64,000 nucleotides of DNA, from positions 1,364,001 through 1,428,000 of the forward strand of contig NC_090951.1 in assembly GCF_040807025.1 (NCBI RefSeq), written 5' to 3'. The stretch is from Struthio camelus (Eukaryota; Chordata; Aves; Struthioniformes; Struthionidae). Below are positions 1-12,300 of this stretch, one piece after another. The translations under genes and the position numbers were made by a program. Within the stretch, counting starts at the first letter, position 1; every line of letters starts with the position of its first letter. The notes below the pieces were generated by a model that was given only the letters and a program-made list of their open reading frames with translations, ran no database searches and was not told where the DNA came from.

Positions 1-1059
1 GGAAGGTCCTGTGGCATCTGGGCGTTAATGCTTGGCAAATTTGGCAACTACATTTGGCAAATGCTGCTTCAATTCAAGATCGACTTTCCCCGTCTCCTCT
101 GCATAGTGCCTGTGCATCTTTCAGAAGTGCATTAAGTGATGAGACTAATCTCCATCACGTATGCGTTTCTGTATGCATACAAGAGCAAAGAGAATTGCTC
201 TGTACCTGCATTAGTGAACACAGAGCAGAGGAAAGCGAATGGTCTTTATTTCCTAGCAGTTTGTCCCAGTTTGGGCTCAACCTCAAGAAATCTTTTCTTT
301 CAGAAAGCAGTTTTAGCCTTATAACAGGTGAGCAAAACTGTTAGCTATTGTCCTCTCTGTAGGACCTTATGCAATACCCATTTCCAGGCTACTGAACACC
401 TCAAGGAGAGCACCAGACCCTTAACCGACAAGTCCTACGAGCAGCCCCCGGAGACCAGGGCAAATTAACACATATATATGCGCCAAAACTGCCTTTTCCA
501 ATGAAATCCCATTGCTGCAGTCCAGCAAGGTGTTGATGAAGGACTGGACCACAGAGCATGGGTTGCTGCCTGCCCCAGACCCGCCAGGTGCCCCTCTGCA
601 CCAGCCAGGCTCCCCCAGGCCGCCAACACTCAACTACAAACCTTCCAGCTGCAAAGGTCTCAGGTAACACAGGATACCCGTCCTGAACCTCGCTGTGACA
701 GAGAAAGCCAAGCTGTCTCTGGCCTTCAAGTCGGCGGTTGCTCAGGGACCAGTGGTCCTGCCATATAGCCAGCATTGCTTCATTTACAGGCAAAATAAGG
801 AGAAAATCCATTCAGGATTTATATTCTCAATGAGTTGAAATGCAAGAAAAAAATGGAAGTGAAAATAAAGCAAAAAAGACTTTAAAGAAAAAACATGAAG
901 AGAAATTAAAAATGGGTTATACCATCATCTACCACAAAAAATGAGGAGAGGGAAAAGGAGAGAGAGGTCTTATCAAGAGGAGAAGTCAGAACACCAATGT
1001 ACCTATCTATCTATCTATGTTAAGGGGAGGGAAAAGAAATGGGAACCAATATACGCTTA
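1..1059. other. Non-coding, no recognised gene
   Basis: Moderately GC-rich at 400-790, where open frames on the minus strand match no family I know. A-rich from 830 to 1,000, with a (CTAT)n run at 1003-1018. Confidence 0.6.
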
Positions 1060-1690
1060 GAAATTTTGAAGTGTAGATCAATGATAAAAAAGGCAGAGGA
1101 TGTCAAAGTCCAGACTAGCCAGATAAGGCCAGTGAAGAGGAGTGTGTTAGGATATCAGAAGAAATTCTAAGCACAAAATCGGTTTATTATTACATGAAGA
1201 TGATCATATTACTAACAAGGATACAGATAAGGCAGAACCAGTCAATAAATATTTTGTAAGGCAAGACACAAAAAAACTCAAATCAGATGCAGGCAACAAG
1301 CTAGTTTCAGTCTATTTCTAGCCAAGAGAGGTATTAAACAAACTAAAATCTCCAGGCTCCTGGATGCCTAGTGCTACTAAGTCCTGCAGGAGTTGGCTGG
1401 AGAGATCACTGACCTGTCAATATGAACTGAAAAAAGTTAACATACTAGGGAAATTGCAGAACACTGGAAGAGTGTAAAGATTATATCCTTACTCACATAG
1501 AGCCACCAAGATGACTTGTAACTACAGGTTACTTAACCTGACATCAATCCTCAGCAGAAAGTAATGAAAGTTAATGTAAGGTTTGATCAATAAAATATTA
1601 GAGGATGGGAATAAAATTAACTCAAGTCACAAATGCTTTGTACAGAGTCTTGTTGAACAAACATTGATTTTTTCAGGTTTCATAGCACTG
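1060..1690 (+). mobile_element. Decayed CR1 LINE fragment, reverse-transcriptase (ORF2) region
   Basis: Conceptual translation across several frames gives pieces in the order expected of CR1 ORF2. They are LLLHEDDHITNKDTDKAEPV (about 1,190), NKLKSPG (about 1,338), QELAGEITDL (about 1,386), a piece resembling the 'ipedWr' motif (REIAEHWK, about 1,450), NYRLLNLTS (about 1,520) and LINKILEDGNKINSSHKCFV (about 1,584). Stops and frameshifts break it throughout, so it is long dead. The boundaries are approximate. The assignment is from memory of CR1 protein patterns, without an alignment. Confidence 0.68.
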
Positions 1691-4600
1691 TTTGAATTGA
1701 CCGATTCTGAGCCAGAGCCTTCAGGCAAACAAGGCTGCACCATACAGCAAACTTCTCGCAGGGCTTGCCCTGGCCGGTCACCGAAACTGCCATCCCAAAC
1801 ACAGGGCAGAGGAACAGGCCACTGTACAACCACCAAACAGCACACAGGACAGAGTCAAGTCCTGGCTAGACCCTTGCTACCCCAGTAAGCTACTTCATGC
1901 TGGTTTGAGGGCAGCGAGCCCCAGCCTTCACTTGGGTTGATCTTGCCAAGTACTGGACCATGCCAGTGATAGAACTGCACGGCAAAACATAAGTAAAGCT
2001 GAGTATCACCTCATACTTATGGCACATAAGTCCATTTTATCTTACCAGTTCTCCTAGTGGACCAAGGTAGATGTTTATTAAGAGCAGTAAGGAAAGCCAT
2101 CCCCTGTAGCCCGGAGCGTGTGATGACAGAGGTGTTCTCTGCAGCTACTGCTATTGCATTTGCTCCTGCCACCCCTCTGATGAGAAACACTTCTCAGTTT
2201 GCAACATCCGACTCTGCAGACAAAATAAGAAGGCGAAACGGAAGTTTAGGCTCAATCCACTGAAAGTAGGAGATCATCTGTAAGTGTTACAAGGTGTTTC
2301 CATCCTATGTTATGGCCTGATTCCAAACTGCGCAGAAGCTAAAACAATGGCTTTTATTAAATGGGATTGAAGCTAGCCTTTGGGCAGCTTCTGCGTGAGC
2401 TTCCTCAGGAACAGAGGTTTTACACTAGGTAGTAGGGGACTGGAGCTGATTTATCCAGAATTTAGTTTCCAGTTGCTCAGGTAAACACAACTTTAGGCTA
2501 ATTTTTATTAGTTAACTAAGTTCTCCATGAGCAGATTTACAACACATGTGACTGACTCAAAATTTTAATTACAAGCAGCAAATGATTAGGCTAGTTATTT
2601 AAAAGGAAAGACAGAGCTAGTCTGGTGGCCTTCTAGTAGCACTCCATAACATCACAGAGAGGCCTGGGCTGGGACTCGGCTCTCCAACAGCCTCCCTTAC
2701 AGGGCCAACAGATGAAGTATAATCATCTGCTGGAAGGGCTCCAATACTCGTCTGGGCCTCCAGAGTCATTATTGCATGGAAACTGGTGAAAGCTGGGATG
2801 AGGCCAAGGGCCTTGCAAATACAAAATGCTCTGTACTATAGCTTTCTCTGCCCGTCCCAAAGGGGACAGAAGAGATTGCAGGAGTTTTTTTTGTTTGGCT
2901 GCGGTTTTTTTGTTTTTTTTTTTTTAAGAGGAAGAGCATCTGCTGATACTTCAAGGTAATAAAGTCATTTAAAACATTGTGCTTTCATTTTATCAGTTCA
3001 CATGTCACTAGCCTACTTGTAAATTATTTACTGGTCATGTACACAGACTGCTTTAGGGAAATGCTATGCAGTATGACATATAAAACAGTTCAGATTGGGT
3101 TTTCTCTGATTCTTAACAGCAAAACACTGCTGCAAACCAGCCAAGTACAATTACCGTGCTACCTTGCATAGAGCCATGGAACAGGATTAATGACTAATAG
3201 CTAAAGCAGAAGAGGGTGCTGGGCACTGCTTTCACACAGGCCCTAAGGGGAAAGGGCTGGGAGCTGCGGTCCCGAGAGCGCCGGTATTAAAGCAGCAGGA
3301 GCAGCGGCCCCACAAATGCCCATTAACCAATACATCTCTCCATGGACCTGGCAAGTCTCTCGCTTCGTGGACACCTTTGTAATCTCCACCACTGCGCCTA
3401 TCTGCTTTGCCTCCAAACTGATGCACATCATCTCCCCCTTGTCCTTGGCTCTTGGAGCCAAGGTAACGGGACTGAGCAATTGTAAGGTCCAACGGCAAAG
3501 ACATAAAAAGACATAACATTTTATTTACCTTCTGCTTTTTAACTTTTGGGGTCCACCCCAATAATGTTTTCAAAGTTTTAATTAAAAAGAAAAGCAAAGC
3601 TTCTTCTGAAGTCATTTCTCTTTGAAGTCAGATATTTAAATGTAATATTGTTACCTGCAGACTGTGCTAAAGCTATGAGTTTTGGGAAACACTGCCCAAA
3701 ATATGTGGCTTAGCAGATTTGCATATTTATTTGGATCTAGTTTTATTTTGCCTAAAACTCCTCACATTTTTTTTCAGCAATTTAAAAGTCATTTTGATTT
3801 CTACACAGTTTTTCCTTTCACATTTAAAATTTAAATTTAATGCATTTTTTTGTATTACAGTAATGAATTCTCTCCTTTTTAATTCAGTAACAACCACCTC
3901 CTTACTCTGCACCTTCTAGTTGTCGTTGCAATAGTTAACAGTTGTCCAGATATACTGTTTAAAGAGATAGTTTCATTAACACCTTTGAGAATAACAGAGC
4001 CATTGGCTAAGGAGCTCTCAAGGAAGGAGAATGTTTTAATAACTCCTTTGCTGTTAGATCAGCTTTCGTATACGGTACGTACAGGCTCTACACATCTCGA
4101 CAAAGCCGTGCTATTCATACGGCACTTTTCACCAGACTAGGCACAGTTAGCAGCCAGCCTCACACATTTAGTGAAAGCAAGTACAAGTCTTGAGTCTTTA
4201 TGTTTCCTCTTAACCACAAAAGAATACTTACATCCTACATTACTCAGTGTAATGGGATCCATCATCAAAATACTCTTTCTACTGGAGGACTGTTATATTT
4301 CATTGCTGAAAGAACTAAAACTTTTGAAGCCTCTCCTTAATTTTCAATGAAAAGCATTTGCTTCCAGGGTGACAGACTAGGCTCTTAAGAGCTGTTACCA
4401 CCTTAGGTAATTATAAAATGACGGAAGCAAAAAAAAAAAAAAAAAAAAGGAGTGAGGGAGCGAGATTAACACTCTGTATGTTTGTGCAGCGTTACAAAGG
4501 CAGTTCCACCACTGTCTACGTGAGGAGCTCAGTTACAATAGCTTCCAGTTGGAAAGAAAATTGAAGGAAGATGGAAGTGAGGAAAGTAGAATCTACAATT

Positions 4601-7049
4601 TAAAATTAAAAAAACCCTCCAAAATAATACATTAATTGGAATGCCACAAAGTATTTCCAGAAAAAACAAAAGATAGATAACATGGCTTTTGTTAGCAACA
4701 AAAAACAGTCCAGGTTTAAAAGAAGACTCAAAAATCTTTTAGGCAAGCTTGGGACTGGCTTATGCCTTAGGAGCTGGAGGACATTTGTCATCTTGTTGTG
4801 AAGGAGGTAAATTTCAGCAGATCAGAATTTCATTTTGAGATTTCACTTAAGATACTCTAAGTAAAACTGAAAAAATCCAAAGCAAGACCAAGCAAGGCAA
4901 ACAGGCTAAGCGGAGCCCCATGAAATAAAAAGATTCCAGCAGTAATAATTAACTCTTTAATATGGTGAAACTGGGTAATGTAATAAACGCACATACAGAT
5001 GGTACAATAAACACATAGACTAGAAGAATGCAAAAAACGTTTCACTCTGGTAAGAGAGAAATTAAGTAGCTTTTTAGGGATGACAGCTAACACACAGGTG
5101 AGAACTGGGCAACATGTAATTAAGAATAGTCCAAGTAAGAGACAAGGGGCACCATCGTGGCACATCAACCCTTTGCCTGCGATACCCGGGACCCCAAAAA
5201 TCTAAATTAAATCAGAGTAAAATGAAAGGTTAGTAGTCAATTGGCCCACTTAATAAATTCCTCCCCAATTTCACCTAGCACCAGCAATGCCGAGGTGGGA
5301 CCTGTTCTGAGCGGCCCTAGTCTGTTCGCCTTCATGAGCACCAAGCGCACCTACCGGTTTCCAAACCGAGCCACCCTGCTCATCAGCAAGCAACGATAGT
5401 ACCCAACTGGAAGGTAAAATAATGGCAAGTAAAGGGTGCTTTAATAAAACGGCAGCATAATACAGGACTTTGTCCTCTTTATTTTTTAATAGAAAGCCTT
5501 TCACGATATGGAACTAATTATCGCCATCTGCCGTTCCATACTTATATTTCCTCTCTCACAGCTCATTCTTCAAAAACTCAGTAGCTTCCTCCCTTTACAT
5601 TTGTAAATGCTGTTGACTATGGATAAAATCCATGTTTACTTTGTATTCAGGGCCCATAGGAAAGCTTGTTTTAATCATCAACAGATGTTACATTCTGCTC
5701 TGCTGTGCTTGGCACACAACTTCAGAGGGAAATAAAAGAAAAATCTTTATTTTAAATTTAAATTGTAGATTGTTACAGACTAAATAAAATGCCAAATTGT
5801 TATTGGAAACAACATGGCCACTGTAATAACTATAACTGACATTTACTTTTTACAATTATAATTTTTTTTCTGGTGCTATTTAACACAAGATGGTTTCCAC
5901 ATTTTGTGAAGGATTTTTTTTTTTCCCCTTTTCTCTGAAATGATTTGCAATCAAGCCACAGACATTTGTAATTTATTTTTATTTAATACTTTCCTATGAG
6001 TTTATGAAATACTGGGATTATTATGCTATATACAGTAGATAGTTTTTGAATACATACTCTCCCTCTGGACTCATATTTCAATACACATTATCCCCTTGAA
6101 CTCATTTATAAACACCCATTATTCCCACAGACCCTGCTATAAACATGTAATATCTCTGTGGACTGTTTCAGCCTTATGGTCCCTTTTATCTCTGGCTTCT
6201 TTCCTATTTATATTCATCTTTGATGTCTGAACATGCACTCTCCTGTTTCTATCTATCGGCCGGTGGTGACGAGGAGCAGTGCCCCTGCAGGTACCCCAGC
6301 AGCTTCGCTTCCCAGCAGCCGGAGGAAACGAGCTGGTGGCACAGGCGTGCTCAGGCACCTGCTGCACGTGCCCGACGGCGGCATCGTGGCATTTCCTCCT
6401 GACGTGACCAACAACTTCTGTTTCAGCCACTGGTGTCAGGAGTAAGAATATAATCTCCAAGGCCACCACAACCAACCAGTTACATCTTCTCCTTACACAC
6501 TGTTGCCCAGTCAGTGCTTTCTTTGCATGATTATTTCTCATTTCAATCTTATTACTACACTACTGAAGAACAGCGTTAAGAAAGTTTTTTGTGTGTTTAG
6601 TGTTGAAACTGATTTAAAATTTTGCATGAAATAACTGAAAGAGTAGGCCTGATAGCTCTTCATTACACCTAATGACAAAGATGAATTGGATGTATTGTGC
6701 CTACATGTTTTGTCAGAGCGCAGTATCAAGTATTGAATATTTGCAGCAGTAAATAGTATTTGTCTGCTTTACTCCTATGGCTACAAAATATACAAAAACA
6801 AAAATTGCCCTGTGATTCTCTGGAAGACCACAGTATTACAGCCCAAAGAGAGCAGAAGGATATCTTAGAAGCAAACACAAGGTGTGCAACGGACTTTAAA
6901 TACCATTTATAATTAATCTCACATATTCTTACTGGACAAAAACTGAGCACTTTGTAGGTGAGGGACATTCCACAGAGCAGATTACTGGCCGGAGTGAATT
7001 TCGAGGGGACTGCTGCCTTAAATTCCTAGTCTTCAGAAGACAGATGTTT
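1691..7049. other. Gene desert
   Basis: AT-rich sequence with scattered T and A runs (for example 2,886-2,926 and 4,429-4,448). Two small GC-richer islets (3,240-3,480 and 6,250-6,420) contain CpGs but only short open frames of no recognisable family. Confidence 0.65.
4429..4448. repeat. Poly-A tract (20 bp)
   Basis: The longest A run in the desert. Similar A or T runs of 15-18 bp are at 9909-9924, 11974-11989, 33229-33246, 35275-35289, 47759-47774 and 48132-48148. None has a recognisable retrocopy attached. Confidence 0.95.
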
Positions 7050-7570
7050 CTCAATTACTGCAACATCCTCTTCGCTGTCCTTGACAAATGCACTTTTGCT
7101 CTGCTCACAGCCTATCCAGAGAGTTACCACAAAGATAATTTTCCCATCCATCATCCGGAAGGTATCACACACCTCTCTGCAGCTTCCCATTAGCTACCTC
7201 TTCTCCACTCCTTCAAACATGACCTTTTCCACTTTCAAGATTCTTCACAACCTCTCCCCATTTTACATCTTAACATCTCCCAAGCAGAACCCACAAGTCG
7301 ACTCCCACCTCTTACCAGTGTAGGGTGCCAGCTTCTCTTGTCCTTGTGTTAGATTTTCAGATACATTTGTGCTTTCTTTAACTTTGTCTTTCAAGACTGA
7401 GATTCTACTACTAGCCCTTTTTGCCTAGGCAGCTATCAAAAAAGAACAACTTAACAGCATTTGGGACGTTAGTATTGTGAGAACAGCACCGACTGCACTG
7501 ACATCATTTCACTGATCGTTGCAGTCCATTGTCTGTCTGTGCGCAACCTCTGTTCCATCGTATACATGCA
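7050..7570 (+). mobile_element. Ancient L2-like LINE fragment (end of ORF2 and 3' region)
   Basis: TACTGCAACATCCTC, then CTTGACAAATGCA, followed by a frame with TTKIIF and FSTFKILHNLSPFYI, corresponds to the C-terminal part of L2-type ORF2 ('KIL...LHWLP...FKiLhgLaPsYL'). The downstream TTGTCTGTCTGTGCGCAACCTCTGT resembles the pyrimidine-rich 3' region of the same family. It is heavily diverged, and the family name within the CR1/L2 superfamily is uncertain. Confidence 0.6.
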
Positions 7571-7671
7571 GAGCAGGAATTACAAAACACTTAGCTCCAT
7601 GTTTGCATGTCTAGAATATATGGGATCCTGGTCCGTGGCTAATCAGATTAAAGAGCGATGCCCATACTGTA

Positions 7672-7715
7672 ATAATAATAATGGGAAAAGCTCATAATAA
7701 TAATGGGAAAAGCTC
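7672..7715. repeat. 22-bp perfect tandem duplication
   Basis: ATAATAATAATGGGAAAAGCTC is present twice in direct tandem (7672-7693 and 7694-7715). It is an AAT-rich minisatellite-like unit just after the L2-like relic. Confidence 0.95.
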
Positions 7716-7877
7716 CACATGGTTTGTTCCTACTATCTTGAGAGAAAACAACAACATTGAAAACCCTATACCATCTACCTCCTTATTTGTTCAATCTATA
7801 TGAAATCAAAGCATTTGAACATAAGGCCTGGGTAATATTTTTGATTGACAGTCTCTTTCTCATCCGCAGATTAAAGA

Positions 7878-7899
7878 CAGATAGATAGATAGATAGATA
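7878..7899. repeat. (GATA)n microsatellite
   Basis: Uninterrupted GATA repeats. A shorter (CTAT)n run of four units lies at 1003-1018. Confidence 0.95.
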
Positions 7900-8235
7900 A
7901 TCAAACCTTAAATCACCAGACTGTGCTCTTGTTTCTGTTACCTGTTCACTGTCCCTCTTAGTCATGTACTACACCCATATCGTGCATCTGGTCTTTAATT
8001 ACATTTCTAAGGTATCCAAGGCAAGACCTATGTTTTAATGTATTCTGAGGTAGTGAGTGGTGAGGCTCTAAGTGCTATCACAGACTTTTTAATTATATAC
8101 TATTGAGACTGAGCTAATCACGCAGTTTTTCATGTGTAGTCATACTTGTTATTTCAGGGCTTCTTTTTTCTATTTATTTCAATATTTCAGCTCACCATAT
8201 GGAATTTGCTTGCATATTCATGTATATTCCCTTTC

Positions 8236-8341
8236 AGCCAGCACACCAGAAGCCACCTCAAGCTGACCCGTAGTCCTGTAGCAGGCTAACGTGTGGCCCT
8301 CAAGGTAGGATTAATGAAGGCCCAGCTCTGGTGTGCTGGCT
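8236..8341. repeat. Perfect 15-bp inverted repeat enclosing 76 bp
   Basis: The left arm 8236-8250 reads AGCCAGCACACCAGA, and the right arm 8327-8341 is its exact reverse complement. The interior can form smaller stems but does not continue the long one. No target-site duplication is visible beside the arms. It could be a small non-autonomous DNA transposon relic, a structured RNA element, or chance. Confidence 0.7.
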
Positions 8342-9074
8342 ACATGGTTTAAATGGAAGATACATGGATATCCAAGCAAATTATTAAACGCTTAATCTGA
8401 GAACTTGACTCACACCTCCTCCAAATTCACTCAGTAGGCCTACCAAAGATCATAACAGAGTTCTGAATGGGAGAGGCAGTCCTGGCATAATTTTTCAAAA
8501 CACATCCAAACAAACAAAGTTTAGCTTCAGAAATGACTATAGACGAAAAGGCTAAGGGAAGTACTTAAGTAGGTTTACTTTATTCTTGTGAACTTTATTC
8601 TACTGCTGTTCAATCTACTCTCAATAGAAAGAAAGAGGCTTCCTTTAGGGGTGATTCATAGCACCTAATTTAGGTTCATTTAAGTGCTCTGAGTCATCTC
8701 CTTAGCCTTTTCTGACAATTGATTTTTATATAACTTAGGAACCTTAGTTTTTTTCCAAACTGAGCTTAGTCCAAAACTTGCCGCAGGGCAACATATGAGT
8801 CTACAAAACCTAAAACTACTCTCCCAGCCACGACACTGCTGCAGTTACCTATATACATGAGTTCCTGCAAAATCTGCTCACTTCATGCACAAGCTTGCTT
8901 GTGTGCAAATTGAAGATATTAAATTACCAACAGTTCTAAAGCAAACCATGGAGCTCACTTTAAAGTCATTTTTATCTAAAATCAACTAAATCTCTAAAAC
9001 TCATAGAAATCAGCATGAAAGGGCCAGGCACTAAGATTTATCTCCAGTAGTCTGGATAACACACTGTCAAATTT

Positions 9075-9399
9075 AACTCCATCATGCATATCATTGCAGA
9101 GCTATCACAAGGACAGCAGAAACTTCCTTCAACTGAACATCAGGACAAGAGGCAACGGGCACAAACTGGAACACAGGAAGCTCCATCTGAATATAAAAAA
9201 AGACTTCTTCACTGTGAGGGCAACAGAGCACTGGAAGAGGTTGCCCAGAGAGGTTGCAGAGTCTCCATCCTTGGAGATACTCATAAGTCGTCTGGTCACG
9301 ATCCTGGGGAACGTGCTCTAGGCAACCCTGCTTGAGCCAGTGGTTTGGACCAGGTGATCTCCAGAGGTTCCTGCCAACCCCACCTACTCTGTGACTCCA
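9075..9399 (+). mobile_element. CR1 LINE, 5'-truncated 3' end
   Basis: The sequence follows the well-known avian CR1 3' region. It has the GAACACAGGAAG...CCATCTGAATAT segment, then the ACTGTGAGGGCAACAGAGCACTGGA-type stretch and GTTGCCCAGAGAGGTTGCAG. It continues through CCTGCTTGAGCC and GGTGATCTCCAGAGGTTCC to a terminal TCTGTGACTCC. A remnant reading frame (9,094-9,321) is broken. TCAAATTT occurs immediately on both sides (9067-9074 and 9400-9407), which may be a target duplication. This is the youngest-looking LINE in the window. Confidence 0.93.
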
Positions 9400-12300
9400 T
9401 CAAATTTCCATAATGCTCCAAAGTCCAGACCAGATTGCACTAAAAGCTTTCATTACATCAATGAAAGAGGGAGAGTCATGCTTTTTATACAGCCTCTCAA
9501 CTTGCCAAGAAATGAAAAATTATACTCATCATCCCGCATGCTGCCTTGAACTTACTCCATGAGCCAGAAAACTTGCAAGACTACACACAATAAAATGGAG
9601 AGGTATGTGCTTCCATTATCAGTTTCTCCTTCTCTCTGACATAACATCCACATTTTGGCTGACAACTCAAGTTAAAAACCCATGAGAATACAAATACATA
9701 ACCATACTGACAAAATGATAGCATAATTGTAGGTAGTTGCATAATCTCACTCCAAAAGACAGTTTAGGAGCAAGCTTCCCATAACTGTGAGTTTATACAT
9801 CAAAGCGTCCAGCAATTTTTAGAGAAAGTCAAGATCACATGAGAGGAAAATTGTACTATACCTGTACTAATACAGTGAATGTGAGTGTAGCCTTTGGAAG
9901 GGTGCACCTTTTTTTTTTTTTTTTAATGAAATAATACATTTTTTAAAAATGCAACAATGTACACACAACTACTTACCCTCGGATGTTGTATACATTTGTG
10001 CAAATACCAACCACAAACAAATTTTTTAAAAAAACCGCTTAAGAAATTCTGAGATCTAAAAAAGAAATCTTAGAAGGAAATAAATCCTTTTCTTCTAAAA
10101 ATTGCAAACTACAGCACTATGCAAACCAGTTTGGAAAGTAGCAGACTTGTATTTTACATCACTAGTGAATGCTGTTATGAATTAACAGTTCATTAAGAAA
10201 AAAAACTTTGCAAGCCATGAATCTAAAAAGAAAGTCAGAGAAACTGTCATCTGTAATTTCCAGTGTGTGAATAAATCTAAAAAGATGTCAACAGATGGAG
10301 TTCCTAGGGAGAGCCAAGCAAACAGGTGTCCCTCGGCCTCCTGACCTGTGACATCAACAGTGCAATAAAACTCCTGCCATTTAGGGACAAAACCATTTGG
10401 TACTAGTATACGGAGTAATACCTGATTCTTAAAATACGGAAACATGTATAACAAATGCCTCTTTAAATCCCAGAAGAAACAGAGACTTACACTGTGAAGT
10501 ACTCCCCCCAGGAATCTTGTAAATCATGCAGAAATTTAACTTGTCCTGGAACAGGTTTGAAAATCTGTTTGCGGTTTCTTGTACATTTTTTAAAGTGTAT
10601 CTGGTCAATTCATAAGTGAAAGAGTCCTTCAAATTCCAGTGTAAGAATTTCTATACATGTTATTTTAGAATAGCCTTAAGTTACAGGCAATTTGCTTGGA
10701 AAAATCAATTATTTTTATAGTTTAAAATTTTTTACCCCATTATATTCATCACATTCTATAGATCTAGAAATTAAAATGTCATTACTTCTCCACTGGTTCA
10801 TTCCTTCAAATCACATTCTGCTGTGCTGTTACCACAAGGGAAGTGTGATCATGGCCCTTTGATTATTTTCTTCTCTACTAACTTCAGCATTTTCAGTGAG
10901 ATCTTTGTGTAACCGAGGCCAACAGGAGCTTTCTCATCTACCTCAGTAAGCCAGGCCTCAGCATCAGTGCCAACACGGACCGGGCCGGGGCTGAAACAGT
11001 GAGCAGAGCGACAGCGCGGCGGGGGGACACGGACTGAAAAGGGGGAAAGAAAAGAACAGAAAGAAAAAAAATGAGTTTAGTGTAGTGCTAGCAAGCACTA
11101 GTTAATATTGCATTTAGCACATGCAAACTAGCTGAATTAGGCTTCTCGTTAGGTTTTAATTCAACTATTTAAGTAAACGTTTTAATGTTGTATGACCTAT
11201 CTAGACTAAATATCAAATATATATCATGCTGTGAATGAACATAACATAAACTCTGATCTACATAGGGTCATCACTCATGTAAAGGAAAAGAAACAGAATA
11301 TAGGAAGGGAAATAGCTGAACAAAGTATAAAGAGTAAAATCCCTTTTCCTGAAAAACATATATATGTTTAGTTACATGAGTTTGCTTATATGCTTAAGCA
11401 TAATCACACGCACAAGGAAAAGAACTTGAAAGTACTAGAGGGAAATTTGGAAAGAGGAAAAGAAAGGGGGAAAGAAAAGAAAAAAATAAATATAAATGAG
11501 CAAAACAAAGAGAATATCTGGAAGAAATTGTCTTCAGAGAAGAGACAACATCAATATATGCAATGAATGGCTACTGCAAATTGTTTTTACAAGTATTAAG
11601 GAAAATTAAACCCAGCAATCTTTGTTAGCTTTTAAATTTAATGGAAAAACATTATTATGATGGCATTTGTTTGTGTGAGGAGAGGGCAAGGCGGCGCAAA
11701 AGCTAGAGCATGTCGTAACAAGTCCATAGACACGTGCACTGCACAACTGACTATGACCACTTTTCGCTCTTGTGATATTTGCGCTGTTGGACAAATCATA
11801 GGATCCCTTGCAGGGACTGAACACTCCTTTGTTGATCCCCCATCACCAGCCGTTCATGGAAGCACAGGTTCCCCGTTTCACCCAAAATGAACAGTCACAT
11901 CAGCATGTTGGCAAAGATGATTGGTGCCACACAGCTCTCAAATGAAAGCATCTCATATTGATAAGGGCACTTCAAAAAAAAAAAAAAAAGCAAAGGTATT
12001 TATGGTAAGACCTTAGAGAAAGCAAGTAACCTGAAGATCAAAAGATATGACTCATTTCCCTTCCTGAATAACAGAAAGTACATTTACTGGTATCACCATT
12101 CCTGAACTGGGATTTGCATATGAAAAGTCTGACATCTTTAAGCTGGAAACAGGGAACTATTTTTATTGAATCCCGCCAAAGCAGGGCACCCACTTCTTGG
12201 CTAAAAAGGCTCTTGTAGGAGTTTGAGACTCTGAGGGCAGCAGAGAAGCAAACTCAACCAAGGGAGTCATTTGTCCCTCCAGAATTGGGCGTCCAATGTT

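Noticed and set aside
4429..4448. A20 run as the tail of a processed pseudogene
   Set aside because: The sequence to its left shows no gene-like or SINE-like body and no target duplication was seen.
6220..6445. GC-richer islet with open frames on both strands
   Set aside because: Short, no domain, no splice sites forming a gene. Could be a decayed CpG element.
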